From the NCBI RefSeq assembly GCF_016859285.1, contig NC_053405.1:757760-821759 (forward strand): a DNA stretch of 64,000 nucleotides, read 5' to 3'. The translations under genes and the position numbers were made by a program. Origin of the DNA: Xiphias gladius (taxonomy: Eukaryota > Chordata > Actinopteri > Istiophoriformes > Xiphiidae). The notes under the pieces were generated by a model that was given only the letters and a program-made list of their open reading frames with translations, was not told where the DNA came from and searched no databases. This document shows, piece by piece, positions 1 through 9,680 of this stretch. How positions within the stretch are numbered: the first letter of the stretch is position 1; each line of letters begins with the position of its first letter.

Positions 1-59
1 TTATTGTCTAGGTTATTTAATGCAGACCAAAATAAATTATCGTAAAATAATTCGCCTGT

Positions 60-150
60 GGGTATTTTAACTGTTGGTCAAACAAAATAAACAATCTGAA
101 GACGATACCTGGGGCTCTGGGAAAATGCAGGGGGCATTCGTAGAGATGAG
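60..150 (+). repeat. Interspersed repeat fragment, copy A (family also at 4.8 kb and 46.9 kb)
   Basis: The segment with CTGTTGGTCAAACAAAA, then GAAGACGATACCTGGGGCT and TGGGAAA matches the middle of a common teleost repeat. That repeat is flanked by AATCGATTAATC-type palindromes and has copies at about 4800-5115 and 46915-47215 in this window. Copy A ends a few bases before exon 6 of the SMN-like gene. Confidence 0.6.
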
Positions 151-157
151 AACTCAC

Positions 158-289
158 CCAGGAGAAGTTCTGCTGAGCATCTCTCCACGCTGACCTCCTC
201 TCCACCCCCCTCTCCCCCTGGTTCTCCTCTCTCCTCCCCCTCCTCCTGTCGAAGTTACTGCTGGTTGAACTAGACCTCCAGCTGCTGCC
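158..289 (-). CDS. Exon 6 of the SMN-like gene (Arg/Ser/Glu-rich)
   Basis: This exon has 44 codons (GSSWRSSSTSSNFDRRRGRR to QQNFSW) between a CCTGCAG acceptor and a GTGAGT donor, phase 0 on both sides. The RRRGRREENQGERG stretch is highly charged and could bind RNA or be a methylated arginine-rich region. The gene must continue to the left of position 1, because the donor is used and no stop is reached. Confidence 0.7.
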
Positions 290-3200
290 CTGCAGGATCA
301 ACACATGATGAAGGGCTGGTTTAGAGGTCAGTACATTCAAAAAAATGTGTTCACATTGAGTTTTCATGGCTCGCTCCATCAGGAATCATTTTCCAGGATA
401 ATTTCAATGACTACAGATCCCGTTCAACATATCTCCGTGTTCTGGGGCTTTCAAAGTGTTACAATAGCAAAAGGGATTAGAACTGAATTCTCTCTTACTG
501 GTTTGGTTTAATTCCTTAGAAAATAATACGTAAATAATACAGAAATAACACAGAGATATTTAAAACACAAAACATATACCGTATTGGGTATGTGGTGGAA
601 AAACAATACAAGAGTCAGAGATTTGGTTACATCGATCCCTGACAACAGAACCAGCCAAAAGTATGTATATTTAGAACCCCCCCCCCCAAAAAAAAGAAAA
701 ACCCACACATATGATATGGCTCTCTCTGCATGTGTTTGTCACGCTAATGTCTCTCCTCAAAACACACATCTGCAACATTCACACACTGTACGATGCAAAC
801 TGGATTCTTGCACTTACATCGTCAAAACGTGCAGTGCGATTATAAAGCCTGCACCACAAACCTCACTACTCATGTAAGAGGATGACGTGTAAACTGACAG
901 TTAGCGAGGGGATCGCTACACACAAGTCGAGCAACGTTACTGTTAGCAGCTAATGCTACTTCTAACTGGACCCAAGTCAATACAGTGTCACTTTGAAAAT
1001 ACCAAATTCTGCAGGATGACACTGACCCAGGAAATAAAATAACCGTCACCCAGGTCACCAGCTTTTTAGTCAAACATTCATCCTGCTTGGAGACCAGCCA
1101 CAAAGTTGTTCAGTGTATGACTGTCTACGTTTATACTAAACATCTCCTTCTGGGGCATTCCTGAGTCAGCTTTGAATCACAGTGTGTCTTACAGTTACAA
1201 ATGTATCTGTGTTGTTAAACAGAATAAAATACAGTCTGAAACTGGAGAAATGCTGATTTCAATCAGGAGCTACCTGATCAAAGAGTAAGTCAACAACCTT
1301 ATGAATCTCAACAGAATCTCATATTTGGTGCTACAGACACATTTCAGTCCTGGTCCAGGTATTTACCTTGTTGGCAGCTCTGCTGGGTCCATGGAGCTCG
1401 TCGGGGTTCAGCAGGCTGCTGACGTCTTGCTCCTCCTCGTTGTTGTAGTCGTCGAATCGAACACGGCACCGCTGACCTTTGACCCACAGAACCACGGCCG
1501 GATAAACCAGACCGTCCTCTGAGTACACCGCCCGACACCGAGAACCCGGATTCCAGTCCTGAGCCACACAAACATCAATAAGATACTGAAAATACATTTT
1601 ACTCACTGACAGAGTTTTACCTGCTTACTTTTACTATAAGATTTCACATAATGGTTGAACTGGTCCCACAGGTGGAAATTTGGGCGTGGCTTTGTTAGTT
1701 GGTGAAAGTTACACGGTTAACCTCAGATTTGGGTTAACTGATGGCATCAAGTGGCGTCCCTAGTCAGACGCTATTGTGAAGGACTCCCCATTATCGACAG
1801 AATTACTGGCTGAAATTCCACAATTTTCTCATTTAGTCTATTGGCCAATAATATACTGCTCACTGACCTACCGTGAGCTCCGAAAGAGCAACGAAACATT
1901 TTACCGTCGGTGGCGTGAAGTGGACGTTACCAGGGAGTTCTTCCTCTGCCTGGGCGGTGCAGCTTTCGGTGTCTTGAGCGCGCACAGGTCCACGTCCTCC
2001 TCGTTGCCGTAGCCGTTGAAACGCACTCTGCAGCGCTCTCCGTCCAGAGACACCACCGTCGCCGGATAGACCCGCCCGTCCTCAGACCACACCGCTCGAC
2101 ACTGAGCTCCAACCACCCACTGAGAGAGAGAATCATCCAGATGTGAACTGACAGTTTGTTACATAACGTTTTATTTTATGCTGAAATCATCAGTGGGTTG
2201 ACAGGACTGGGTATTATTGGAATTTTTTGATACTAGTGGCGATACAAAGTTTAATTACGGACACCAACACAACTTTTTAGATACATCATATAAACATGAG
2301 TTTTTAACAGAACCTTATTTTTATTTATCAAGAGAAGTCAAAATTGTCAAATGAAAAGACATTGACCTGGACAGAAGGTCTGGTCCTGGTTTCAATCCAG
2401 CAGGTTAGCCCAGTTTTTCATATTAAAGCTGGGTCTATAAACCTGCCCCAGGCCTTTCAGCATGGTCGTTACCTTTGACTCAGCAGGGGAGGTTTCAGCT
2501 GCAGGTGGACAAACACTCTGTCCGTCTCCGTCTCCGTCCTGCTGCCTGTCGTCCTGCTCTGGCTTCTCTCTGCTGTCCGTCTCCTCTGAGGCCACACATT
2601 CTGTCAGCGTAACGTCCTGCACGGATAGACAAACACTGGCAGTCCAGAATCAAAAAAAAAAAAATCATCATTATATCCAATATGTATTCAAGTGCAGGAA
2701 CACGATCCCCCAGACTTCATTTAAGAAATCTGCCAAGTTTGGGCTTTCCTGGTTGTGGGTGTAAATTTGGTAAACCCCACTCTGAAAGATTATGGAAGCG
2801 TCTTCAACTCACCAGGCATATAGTTGTAAGACCATTTTCAACTTTAGCATCTGTTGAACCTGTAAATCCAACAGTTGTTTTTCTATCAACGCTCACTGTG
2901 GGTTTGAGCAGAATTGCATTTTTTAATAAGGACTGTCCTGCAATTAAGTGCTAATTACTGCATTTTCTACATGCAGAATTTTTCATCACTCCAAACTGAA
3001 CTGTGATAGATCTTACGTTACTTCATATCCTACATGGGTAATAGGTATTAGGTATAGCTTGTTTAAATTTCCAGAACGTTGAATGAGGTTTTGTGGACTG
3101 TTTTTCTCTTCCCATGTAAAACTGACAATTTGTGTTTTACTGGTGCCTACTGAAACAGGGGAAAACAACACAGTAAAATGTTAAGTTATTAGTCACTTCT

Positions 3201-4082
3201 GTTATATTTGCAGCAAAACTAATTATATAATTATATCTATACACAAACATATCTGAAAGTTGAAATTATTCTGCCATAACGATCTTTGGTTATGTTCTAA
3301 CACGTAGGAGTGCGTTTAACACGAGTCTGCCGATTTAAAATTGCCAGAATTTCGAATGGGGTTTGGTCCAGTGTTCGCTCTTGACATTTGGAACATTGAT
3401 AATTTAAGGTTACCGTTGTAACGTTGCCTATGACGGCTCGGTGGAGTTACAGTGAAGTGCGACCGAGTCAAGAGTCATTTCTGTTCAATTAGAAGCAAAA
3501 CGATAATGAATAAAAGTCTGAATGAGCAACGTCTAATAACGATGCCGATTTAAAATAGGGGAAATTTTGAATAAAGTTTGGTTGACTTGACGGGGGGGAA
3601 AAAAAAAACGTTGACAGTTTACAGTTTCATCGCTGCCGACTGACAGACAGGTAGCTGGGGATTTTCTTATGTCTGTAGAAGGACGGAAGTACAAGAAAAC
3701 TTTTCAACCAACCTGTGATATTGCCAAGGTGTTTTCAAACGTCTCCACTAGGGAAGTTTGGTCTTTAACAGCCGCCGAGTCGGACTCCACCTGTAGGAGA
3801 AAGATTTAGCGTCAGCCGCGAAGGGACCCGTTAGCTAGCGACAGGCTAAGCTAGCTAAAGCTCAAATCACCAACCGACCTCGGTAACGTCCCACAAACCG
3901 GCTGCTCCGTTTGTTTGTGTTAATTAACGGTCACATTTGTGGGCAGCGGGCTAACGGGCGTTTCCCCCGTTATTACTCATTCCCACGGCGTCAGTTTTCC
4001 TTAAAACACAAATAATGAAATAATAAACACGTACCGGCTCCGCAGCTCCGTGAGTAAAGCCGATTTCTGTCGGTTCGGTCAT
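158..4082 (-). CDS. SMN-like protein with two tandem Tudor domains (partial, 5' part of gene, six coding exons)
   Basis: Coding exons, in transcript order, are 4082-4035, 3790-3713, 2616-2473, 2119-1931, 1558-1367 and 289-158. Each is bounded by AG/GT splice sites and all introns are phase 0, giving 261 residues before the gene leaves the window. Residues 91-153 and 154-217 each hold an SMN-type Tudor domain, with CRAVWSEDG and CRAVYSEDG, then VYPA, RCRVRF and an NEE turn. SMN Tudor domains bind symmetrically dimethylated arginine through an aromatic cage. The matching residues here are W101, Y108, F124, Y127 and Y165, Y172, F188, Y191. The N-terminus (residues 1-90) is acidic and low in complexity, without SMN's Gemin2-binding helix. 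Residues 218-261 are rich in arginine and serine. It is probably an RNA-processing factor of the SMN/SPF30 type, but the exact orthologue is not recognised. The C-terminus, where an SMN YG box would lie, is outside. Confidence 0.85.
290..1366 (-). other. Intron 5 of the SMN-like gene; nothing else recognised
   Basis: This 1077-base intron has a C-run followed by an A-run near 677-695. I see no conserved exon, and the open frames within it are not bounded by splice sites that fit the phase-0 gene model. Confidence 0.6.
1367..1558 (-). CDS. Exon 5: second Tudor domain of the SMN-like gene
   Basis: This exon has 64 codons and is phase 0 on both sides. It encodes a second Tudor domain very similar to the first: shared CRAV, SEDG, VYPA, RCRVRF and NEE blocks. 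The cage positions are Y, Y, F and Y. Its end, EEEQDVSSLLNP, is closer to SMN's own EEQNLSDLLSP than the first domain's end is. The similarity in sequence, length and phase points to tandem exon duplication. Confidence 0.85.
1931..2119 (-). CDS. Exon 4: first Tudor domain of the SMN-like gene
   Basis: This exon has 63 codons, is phase 0 on both sides, and follows a pyrimidine-rich CTCTCTCTCAG acceptor. It encodes one whole SMN-type Tudor domain: WVVGAQCRAVWSEDG, VYPATVV, RCRVRF, then GYGNEED. The four aromatic-cage positions of SMN (W102, Y109, Y127, Y130) are W, Y, F and Y here. The acidic residue equivalent to SMN E134 is kept. A basic tail (PPRQRK) follows. Confidence 0.85.
2473..2616 (-). 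CDS. Exon 3 of the SMN-like tandem-Tudor gene
   Basis: This exon encodes 48 residues, beginning DVTLTECVASEE and ending PAESK, between a CGTGCAG acceptor and a GTAACG donor. It is phase 0 on both sides. The sequence is acidic and hydrophilic, with a short DGDGDG run, and looks like a disordered linker before the first Tudor domain. Confidence 0.7.
3040..3600. repeat. Degenerate tandem repeat, about 215-282 bp units, in intron 2 of the SMN-like gene
   Basis: A TTTAAAATTGCCAGAATT-like block followed by GAATGGGGTTTGGT-like sequence recurs at about 3062, 3334 and 3549. A second block, AGTCAYTTCTGTT with GCAAAAC, recurs at 3191 and 3473. The spacing (272, 215 and 282 bases) indicates two to three diverged tandem units. 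Confidence 0.55.
3713..3790 (-). CDS. Exon 2 of the SMN-like tandem-Tudor gene
   Basis: This exon encodes 26 residues (VESDSAAVKD to LAISQ) between a CTACAG acceptor and a GTTGGT donor. It is open and phase 0 on both sides. It has no recognised domain and an acidic or polar composition. The call rests on splice sites, phase and position, so it is less certain than the Tudor exons. Confidence 0.65.
4035..4082 (-). CDS. Exon 1 (coding part) of the SMN-like tandem-Tudor gene
   Basis: This exon encodes 16 residues starting MTEPTEIGF. The start ATG is at 4082-4080, with G at -3. The exon ends at a GTACGT donor in phase 0. It was chosen because the next exon continues in frame and the region sits in CpG-rich sequence typical of a promoter and first exon. 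Confidence 0.75.
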
Positions 4083-4108
4083 GGCTGTCGTCGGTTAAAC
4101 ACGATCAT
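4079..4108 (-). other. Upstream ORF overlapping the start codon of the SMN-like gene
   Basis: On the minus strand an ATG at 4108-4106 opens a 9-codon frame (MIVFNRRQP). Its TGA stop (4081-4079) overlaps the main ATG as ATGA. If the transcript starts upstream of 4108, this arrangement would allow termination followed by re-initiation and could dampen translation. The transcription start is not known. Confidence 0.45.
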
Positions 4109-4230
4109 TTCACCAAGGTAACGATTTAACCGCGACAACCGGCGACCGACAACACCTGCGTCAAGTTAAGCTGATCGGACGAGAGAGCTTCCGGCCGGAC
4201 CCTTCGAAAATAAATAAAATGCGGTTCTTT
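4083..4230 (-). promoter_or_regulatory. CpG-rich putative promoter of the SMN-like gene
   Basis: Sequence just upstream of the first exon is rich in CpG compared with its AT-rich surroundings. It carries an ETS-type CCGGAAG motif on the minus strand (4194-4188). There is no clear TATA box in front of the start, which fits a housekeeping-type CpG promoter. The CpG-rich zone extends to about 3780 through exon 1 and intron 1. Confidence 0.5.
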
Positions 4231-4794
4231 TGTTTTTCACAAACCTTTCAAAATAAAAGCTTGCTGCTGCATCAAGCTGTCGTGGCTGACGATGACCCAA
4301 GTTTTCCTCACACACTCCAGCTGGACTGACATGAATTTCGACGTGTAGGTGTCTGACAGTAGAACAGGATTCCTCATAGATCGACAGGTCTTCTGTTTAC
4401 TGCAGGTTTCTGCCTTTTTTGTGTGTTTTTGGCCCTGAAAAGCAAAATTCTCACCGTGGAGTGACAGAATGGCGAGGGACCGGCTTTGTGTCGGGACTTT
4501 GGTGCCATAAGTGACCGATAACCTCTACCGACCCCCTTTTTGATGATTTTTTTCATGGTTATTATTGTTCAGCTTATCTTTATTCTTAACAGACCGTGTT
4601 CAGATGTTTATCATTATAATGTGGCTCACTTAAACTGATTTACATGAACCAGGACAATTCTGAGCTGTCTGTATGTTAATAAAGACACCTTTATTAATAA
4701 ATAAATATCAAATTCATGAATTCACCGACCAGAAGAGCAGAGGCAAACGTTTGAGGCTGGGCCCCTAGCGACCCACACTGTCAGTTTCCTCATT
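4231..4794. other. Intergenic, no gene seen
   Basis: AT-rich sequence with scattered AATAAA-like strings near 4680-4715. There is no coding exon, RNA gene or recognised repeat family. Confidence 0.5.
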
Positions 4795-5115
4795 CCTCAC
4801 AATTTTGATAATTGATTAATCGTTTAAGTCATTTTTAAGCAAACAAGAAAAAACACATCTGCAGTAACAGCTTCTCAACTATGAACCTTTGCTAGTTTCC
4901 CAGTTTTCTATGACAATAAACTCAACATCTTTAGGCTTCAGCTGTTGGTCAGACAAAACAAGAAACTAGAACATGTTCTCTTGTGCTTCAGGGAATAATG
5001 ATGTGCCTCTTTCAGCATTGTCTGACATTTTATTCACCGAACAATGAACTGGCTGTTGAAGACACTAACCGTCAGATGCGTTGATAATGAAAATAACTGT
5101 TGGTTGCAGCCTCAC
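4795..5115 (+). repeat. Interspersed repeat, copy B (AATCGATTAATC family)
   Basis: The copy shows GATAATTGATTAATCG near the start, CAGCTGTTGGTCAGACAAAA and TCTGACATTTTATTCACCGA in the middle, and GATAATGAAAATAACTGTTG near the end, in the order of the full-length teleost repeat. It is about 320 bases long and in the same orientation as the copy at 46.9 kb. It is probably a non-autonomous transposable element; the class is not assigned. Confidence 0.65.
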
Positions 5116-5689
5116 GGTTCTCCGGTGATGGATTAATACGCCCTTCCCTGAGGTTTTCTGTCTGTTCATTAGTGACACGCAAAGTAATTTGATAAAACAC
5201 AACTTTACAACAAGATGTAAACTACAACAGCTCAGGTCTTCAAGCCAGAGTTGGACGCAGAGTCCAGCCTGGTTTCTAATTCTTCGGCGTGCATCTGGCG
5301 ACAGAGCCGCGACTTCCGCTGCTGTAGGCAGCGTTTCACAGTCACGTTTCTATGTTCTTTTCAGTCAGTGCACACTGACTACTGGAGCTAATCTACAAAC
5401 ATGAAATTGATATTCTTATTTCTAACAATCACACAGTCACATCTACTTTATATCAGGGGAACACTTTCGAATAAGCGGGTCTGAAGAATCCACTTGTGGA
5501 TACTGGAAAATTGCTCAAGAAAGAGAAAAGGCCTCTATTGTCGTCGGTGTGAAGTTATCAGACGTTCTAACAGTTCATGTGGATTTTTGTTTGTTTGGAT
5601 TTCAATGTATCAGCCATTTTATTGATCTCCTTTCTAGGTTTACCACTTATGATCAGCCTTGTATTACCCCGTGTCTGTCTGTTTTTACT
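5116..5689. other. Intergenic, no gene seen
   Basis: No supported feature. The short open frames here lack splice context and recognisable domains. Confidence 0.5.
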
Positions 5690-5895
5690 TTGTTTGTTTG
5701 GTTGTCAGCAGGATCACACGAAAACTACTGAACCGATTTGCGCTGAACTCGGTGGAGGGATGGATCACGGTCCAGGGAGGAACCCGTTACATTTTGGGGC
5801 AGATCCGGATCATTTGCTATGAATTTGAATTTTCTCCTCTGAAGTCTGGTGTGTGTGGTTTGACATTGGCTGAGCGCCCTTCTAGATTATTAAGT
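5690..5895 (+). repeat. Interspersed repeat, family 2, copy 1
   Basis: This copy holds a block beginning AGGATCACACGAAAACTACT and continuing through GGTGGAGGGATGGATCACGG, CAGATCCGGATCATTTGCT and CTCTGAAGTCTGGTGTGTGT. The same blocks occur in inverted orientation at 24095-24290. It resembles a very common fish repeat. The 3' end (GGAGGTCTGCGCTC in copy 2) is deleted here. Confidence 0.75.
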
Positions 5896-6839
5896 GATCA
5901 AATGTGTTTATGTTGTTTGTTTATTTTGTGACTCGTTGGACTAATGTCCTCTTGGAACATGTGTGAGTGTGTTCTTGTATGTTTTCTGCTGTGACCTGTG
6001 TGACCTGTCTCACTTTCTTACTAGTCACTGTGCAGGGTGAACTAGCCTCCCCTTAATTAATTAGGTTGAAAAAGTTATCTTATTTATTATTACTATTATA
6101 TGTCACTCTTTTTAAATCCTATTTATATGTGTCTTTTTATTCCGCCTTGTTGTCATCGGAATTTGTATTCAAGAGACTGTAACATCCAAAAACAGTGGTG
6201 TGATCCTTTAACATCATCATCTTCCTGTTTAGTTTCTGTTCAATCTGAGTTAAACTTTTCCTTTGATTCAACAGTTTCCTAAAAAAAGCAGCTAAAGTCT
6301 GTTCAAAGTTTGGATTTGAACCTTTTTTAATTAGAATCTGCAGGTTGGAAGTCTGTGTCCTGTGAAAAACAGAAATCTTTAATAATTTGTTCCATGTTTG
6401 TTGTTACAATTTAAAAAAAAAAAAATCAGGGAGAAGCTGATGAAAATGCAAATGACAAACTTCACATTCACCAGCTGAGTATGTTGACTGTTGGTGAAGG
6501 AAGAGGATGAGGCTGATGGAGGAAGAACAAAACGAGATGAACTGTGTATTCTGAGAAGCAGTTTAACAGTCCTCTAAATGAACCTCCAGACTGTGGAGGA
6601 AAAACGAAAGATTGAAGGACGTGTGAGATGGAAACGAGGCTGAGAGCTGCAGGAAAAACTGCAGACTGAAGACTAAACCAGCAGGAGAGTTCACACTGCA
6701 GACACACACACACACACTTACAGCTGATGTGTGTATTGTAAAGTTAAATGTGTAATTAGTCAGTTTGTGGATTCTGAAATTCACGTGGGTTTATTTGCGA
6801 AGAGGTTTGACTCCAGAGATTTTCTGCAATAAATTTATA
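5896..6839. other. Intergenic, no gene seen
   Basis: It contains a short A-run near 6412-6424 and a small (CA)n near 6701-6717. There is no coding exon or recognised element. Confidence 0.5.
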
Positions 6840-7400
6840 GTAAAAGGAAAAATACACTTGAGAAATTAATCCTGAATTTTAAACCCTAAAACAACCTTAA
6901 ACAGCAATTTAACTTTACCTTAAAAGTCCCTTAACCTTGATATTATATCTTAAAAAACAGTTAAACACAAGTTTCACAAGCTTTAAAGTTTGATTGGTAA
7001 AACTTTAAAGCCTCCAAAACTTTCATTTTTTACACCTGGAAAAACCATTAAACATTAATGTTATGCATGAACTGTTCCTTCAACTTTACAGTAGCTGTAT
7101 GACTGAGCTGCATCTAATTGTATTTTAATCTGAAGGTTTTAAAACTGTATTAAAACTGAAAGTTTTTTCAACTTGAAGTTGAAAAAACCTCAAACTTTAT
7201 ACCTTCAAACTTTTTTAAAGCCACTAATGCTTAATTGCTACAGGTTAAAAGCCTCTTAAATGTTAATTTTATACCCAAACATTTCATTAAATTGTATTTG
7301 TGTATCTAGGAAGTTGAGAAAACTTTAATTCTGTCCCTGAAAAGTTCCTCAAACTTAAATCTCATCTTCTTAAACTTTGAGCTTTCATTTTAACCGGTAA
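6840..7400. repeat. TTAAA/CTTAAAC-rich low-complexity tract
   Basis: The words CTTAAA, TTTAAA and CTTTAA recur every 20-40 bases over about 550 bases. It looks like a decayed short-period tandem array, and similar wording appears at about 29550-29760 and 62450-62680. It includes a near-perfect palindrome at 7162-7188. Confidence 0.45.
7162..7188. repeat. 27-base palindrome (hairpin)
   Basis: The arms GTTTTTTCAACTT and AAGTTGAAAAAAC are perfect reverse complements around a single central G. It lies inside the TTAAA-rich tract. Confidence 0.7.
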
Positions 7401-8724
7401 CTCGCTTACACAACTCCCATAAAGGATTTTTAGGGCCAATAGAAATCATTTCAGATCCTTATTCTGTGGCTGTTGGAGTAAAATGACCATCTGCTGAGTT
7501 TCTGTCATGTGATTCTTTTCTGTGAATCTGTTCGATAAACTCTGAAACTTTCTCTTGTGAACTTTAATAAATCAACGACCGATGATCCTCCGATCAGTCA
7601 TCGATGAAGCCATCGACACTTCATCGGTGACGGCATGTGATCAGTAGTTTCACATTAAAAGCCCAGAGAGATTAAGACTGAGGTATCGATCGGGATCACT
7701 GATTGATTTCATCAGAGCTGCAACCAGTCACGAGATCAGTTTATATCCAATCAGAACTTCACGCTTTTCATTAGTAACAGCTGTGATTGGCTGCTAACGA
7801 GCCTGATCAGGCTGCAGTTTGACCCTGATTAACTTCTCCTCGATAATCAATCGGCCCCGAAACACCTCATTTTATCCTTTAATGTGTTTAATTTCCCCAT
7901 TAAATCTGGATGAGCCTTCATGTGTTTGTCAGTGTGTAAATATCAGTAATTATACTGGAGTCACGGAGTCACTGAGGGTTTGTCTTTATAATGTTAATAA
8001 TGTGTTTTTAATGTGTGAAAAGACCCATTAAATAAGCAGAAAAGTTCATTAAATGATCAGCGATTGAAATTAAATGGACTCGTGTGACGAACTGAATTTC
8101 ATCAAACTAAAGTTGCTCAGTTTTTGGGGGTTTTTTTTGTTGCTTTAACATCAAAGAAGCTGAAATAAATCCTCAAACTGAGAAATAAGGTTTTGTCTGG
8201 AAATGTTCAATATTACAGAAATTAGCGCTTTAAAAAATGTGGTTTCCAAAAATAATTCCAAGTGAAATTGTTTAAAATCCTTCATCAAAAACTCCCGAAA
8301 CCAATTTTAAGGCCGTCTCATATTGATTCAGTGAGTATAGATCTTCTTTTTTAAGGAAGGACTAAAGCTGCATCATCACAGAGCTTCGATGAAGAGCTGC
8401 AACAACAGGATACAAAACATCTGTGGGATCTATGGTCAGAAAGTTTGGCTCTTTCTGACATTTTCCACACGTCTATGTCCAGCATTTCAATGACTCATAA
8501 ATAACACACACACCCAAAATCCCCTCCAAAGGGAAATGGAAACAAAAAACCAATCATAAAATCAATGGCTCGGTCAGTCCCTTTATTTATCGGCTGGTGG
8601 CAGCAGTGAAACAGAAAGATGGAGTCAAATTTCAAAAATAAGTTTAATGATGCATTAAACATAACTTCATAACATGTTGTAGCAGTAGAGAAAATTAAAA
8701 TCCTCCTGTAGGAAGTGGACGTGA
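7401..8724. other. Intergenic, no gene seen
   Basis: It is AT-rich with frequent GATCA/TGATC words at 7560-7850. No exon or known repeat could be supported. Confidence 0.45.
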
Positions 8725-8738
8725 CCAGCAGGTGGCAC
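8725..8738 (+). promoter_or_regulatory. CTCF-like site
   Basis: CCAGCAGGTGGCAC fits the CTCF core consensus CCASYAGRKGGCRS at all 14 positions. It lies between the divergently oriented SMN-like gene and gadd45b, about 2.3 kb upstream of the gadd45b start codon, where an insulator would be plausible. Binding is inferred only. Confidence 0.45.
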
Positions 8739-9109
8739 AGCAGGACCACACGAGTGTATATTTCCACCAGCACTTGGTGAGATTGGGATTTTCTCTCTGT
8801 GAAGATAAATCCATGAAGCAAACAACAGTCCTGCAATAACAATGTGAAGATATAATCGGTCATTCAAATCATTTTGCTCCCAGATTTTCAAGCCTTGCAT
8901 TTCAACCAGGCACCTCTGGGGTCATGAAACAGCTTTTCTAGCCGCTCCGAACACATTTTCATGGGTCTGATCTTTGTCCCGCGGGTTGTCAGGTACAGTT
9001 AAGTCTGAACGGAACCGGACGAAAGATCAAGTCTGATCACTGAAAGGCAGCAAACACACCAGAGTCAGACGGTCCGATAATCTTCAGACTCAGATTTATC
9101 TATTCCACT

Positions 9110-9680
9110 TTTGATGAACGCTTCAGGGCCCGTTACGGCCCCTTCAAATGTCCCAGGAGCCTCAAGCACCTTCCAAAACTCCCTCGAGCACCTTTAGAGC
9201 AGCTCCTGGAACCTAATTAAGGAGGACCAAGACCCCTTCAACTCTTTTCAAAAACCTCCAAACCTCATCGCGTAAAGGGCTTTTGGTCAAAAGGGTTTGT
9301 TCATTGGGCCCATATGTAAGTGGCCTGTCCCCAAGGAGAAGAAAAGCAAGGGCTAAAATTCAGAGAGTTGAGGAGCGTGAAGGTAGAGGAGACCTAGCAG
9401 AGATTATGAAAATACCATCGACCACGTAAACACACACCGAACTGTGCAACTTGCCTGCCGATTCCAAATTATTTCAGGTTTCATATCTGGAGGCCCCTGA
9501 AGGATCAATCGGAACCCCTTAAGGTCTCCCTGAAACCGCAAACCACCTGTAAAACTCCCTGGAGAAACTTCAGAACCCTCCAATGACTCATGAAACTCTT
9601 CTCAGAAACCAAACCCCTTCGGCACTCATCAAACCCCCTAAACCATCCCCAACAGCTTCTCCAGGACTCCCCCTCTGCAC
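9110..9680. repeat. Degenerate minisatellite-like C-rich tract
   Basis: Phrases of the form CCCCTTCAA, CTCCTGGAACC, CCTCAAACC and ACTCCCTGGAG recur at short irregular intervals on the plus strand at 9120-9270 and 9490-9660. They are separated by about 200 bases of unrelated sequence. This is consistent with an old decayed tandem array. Confidence 0.4.
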
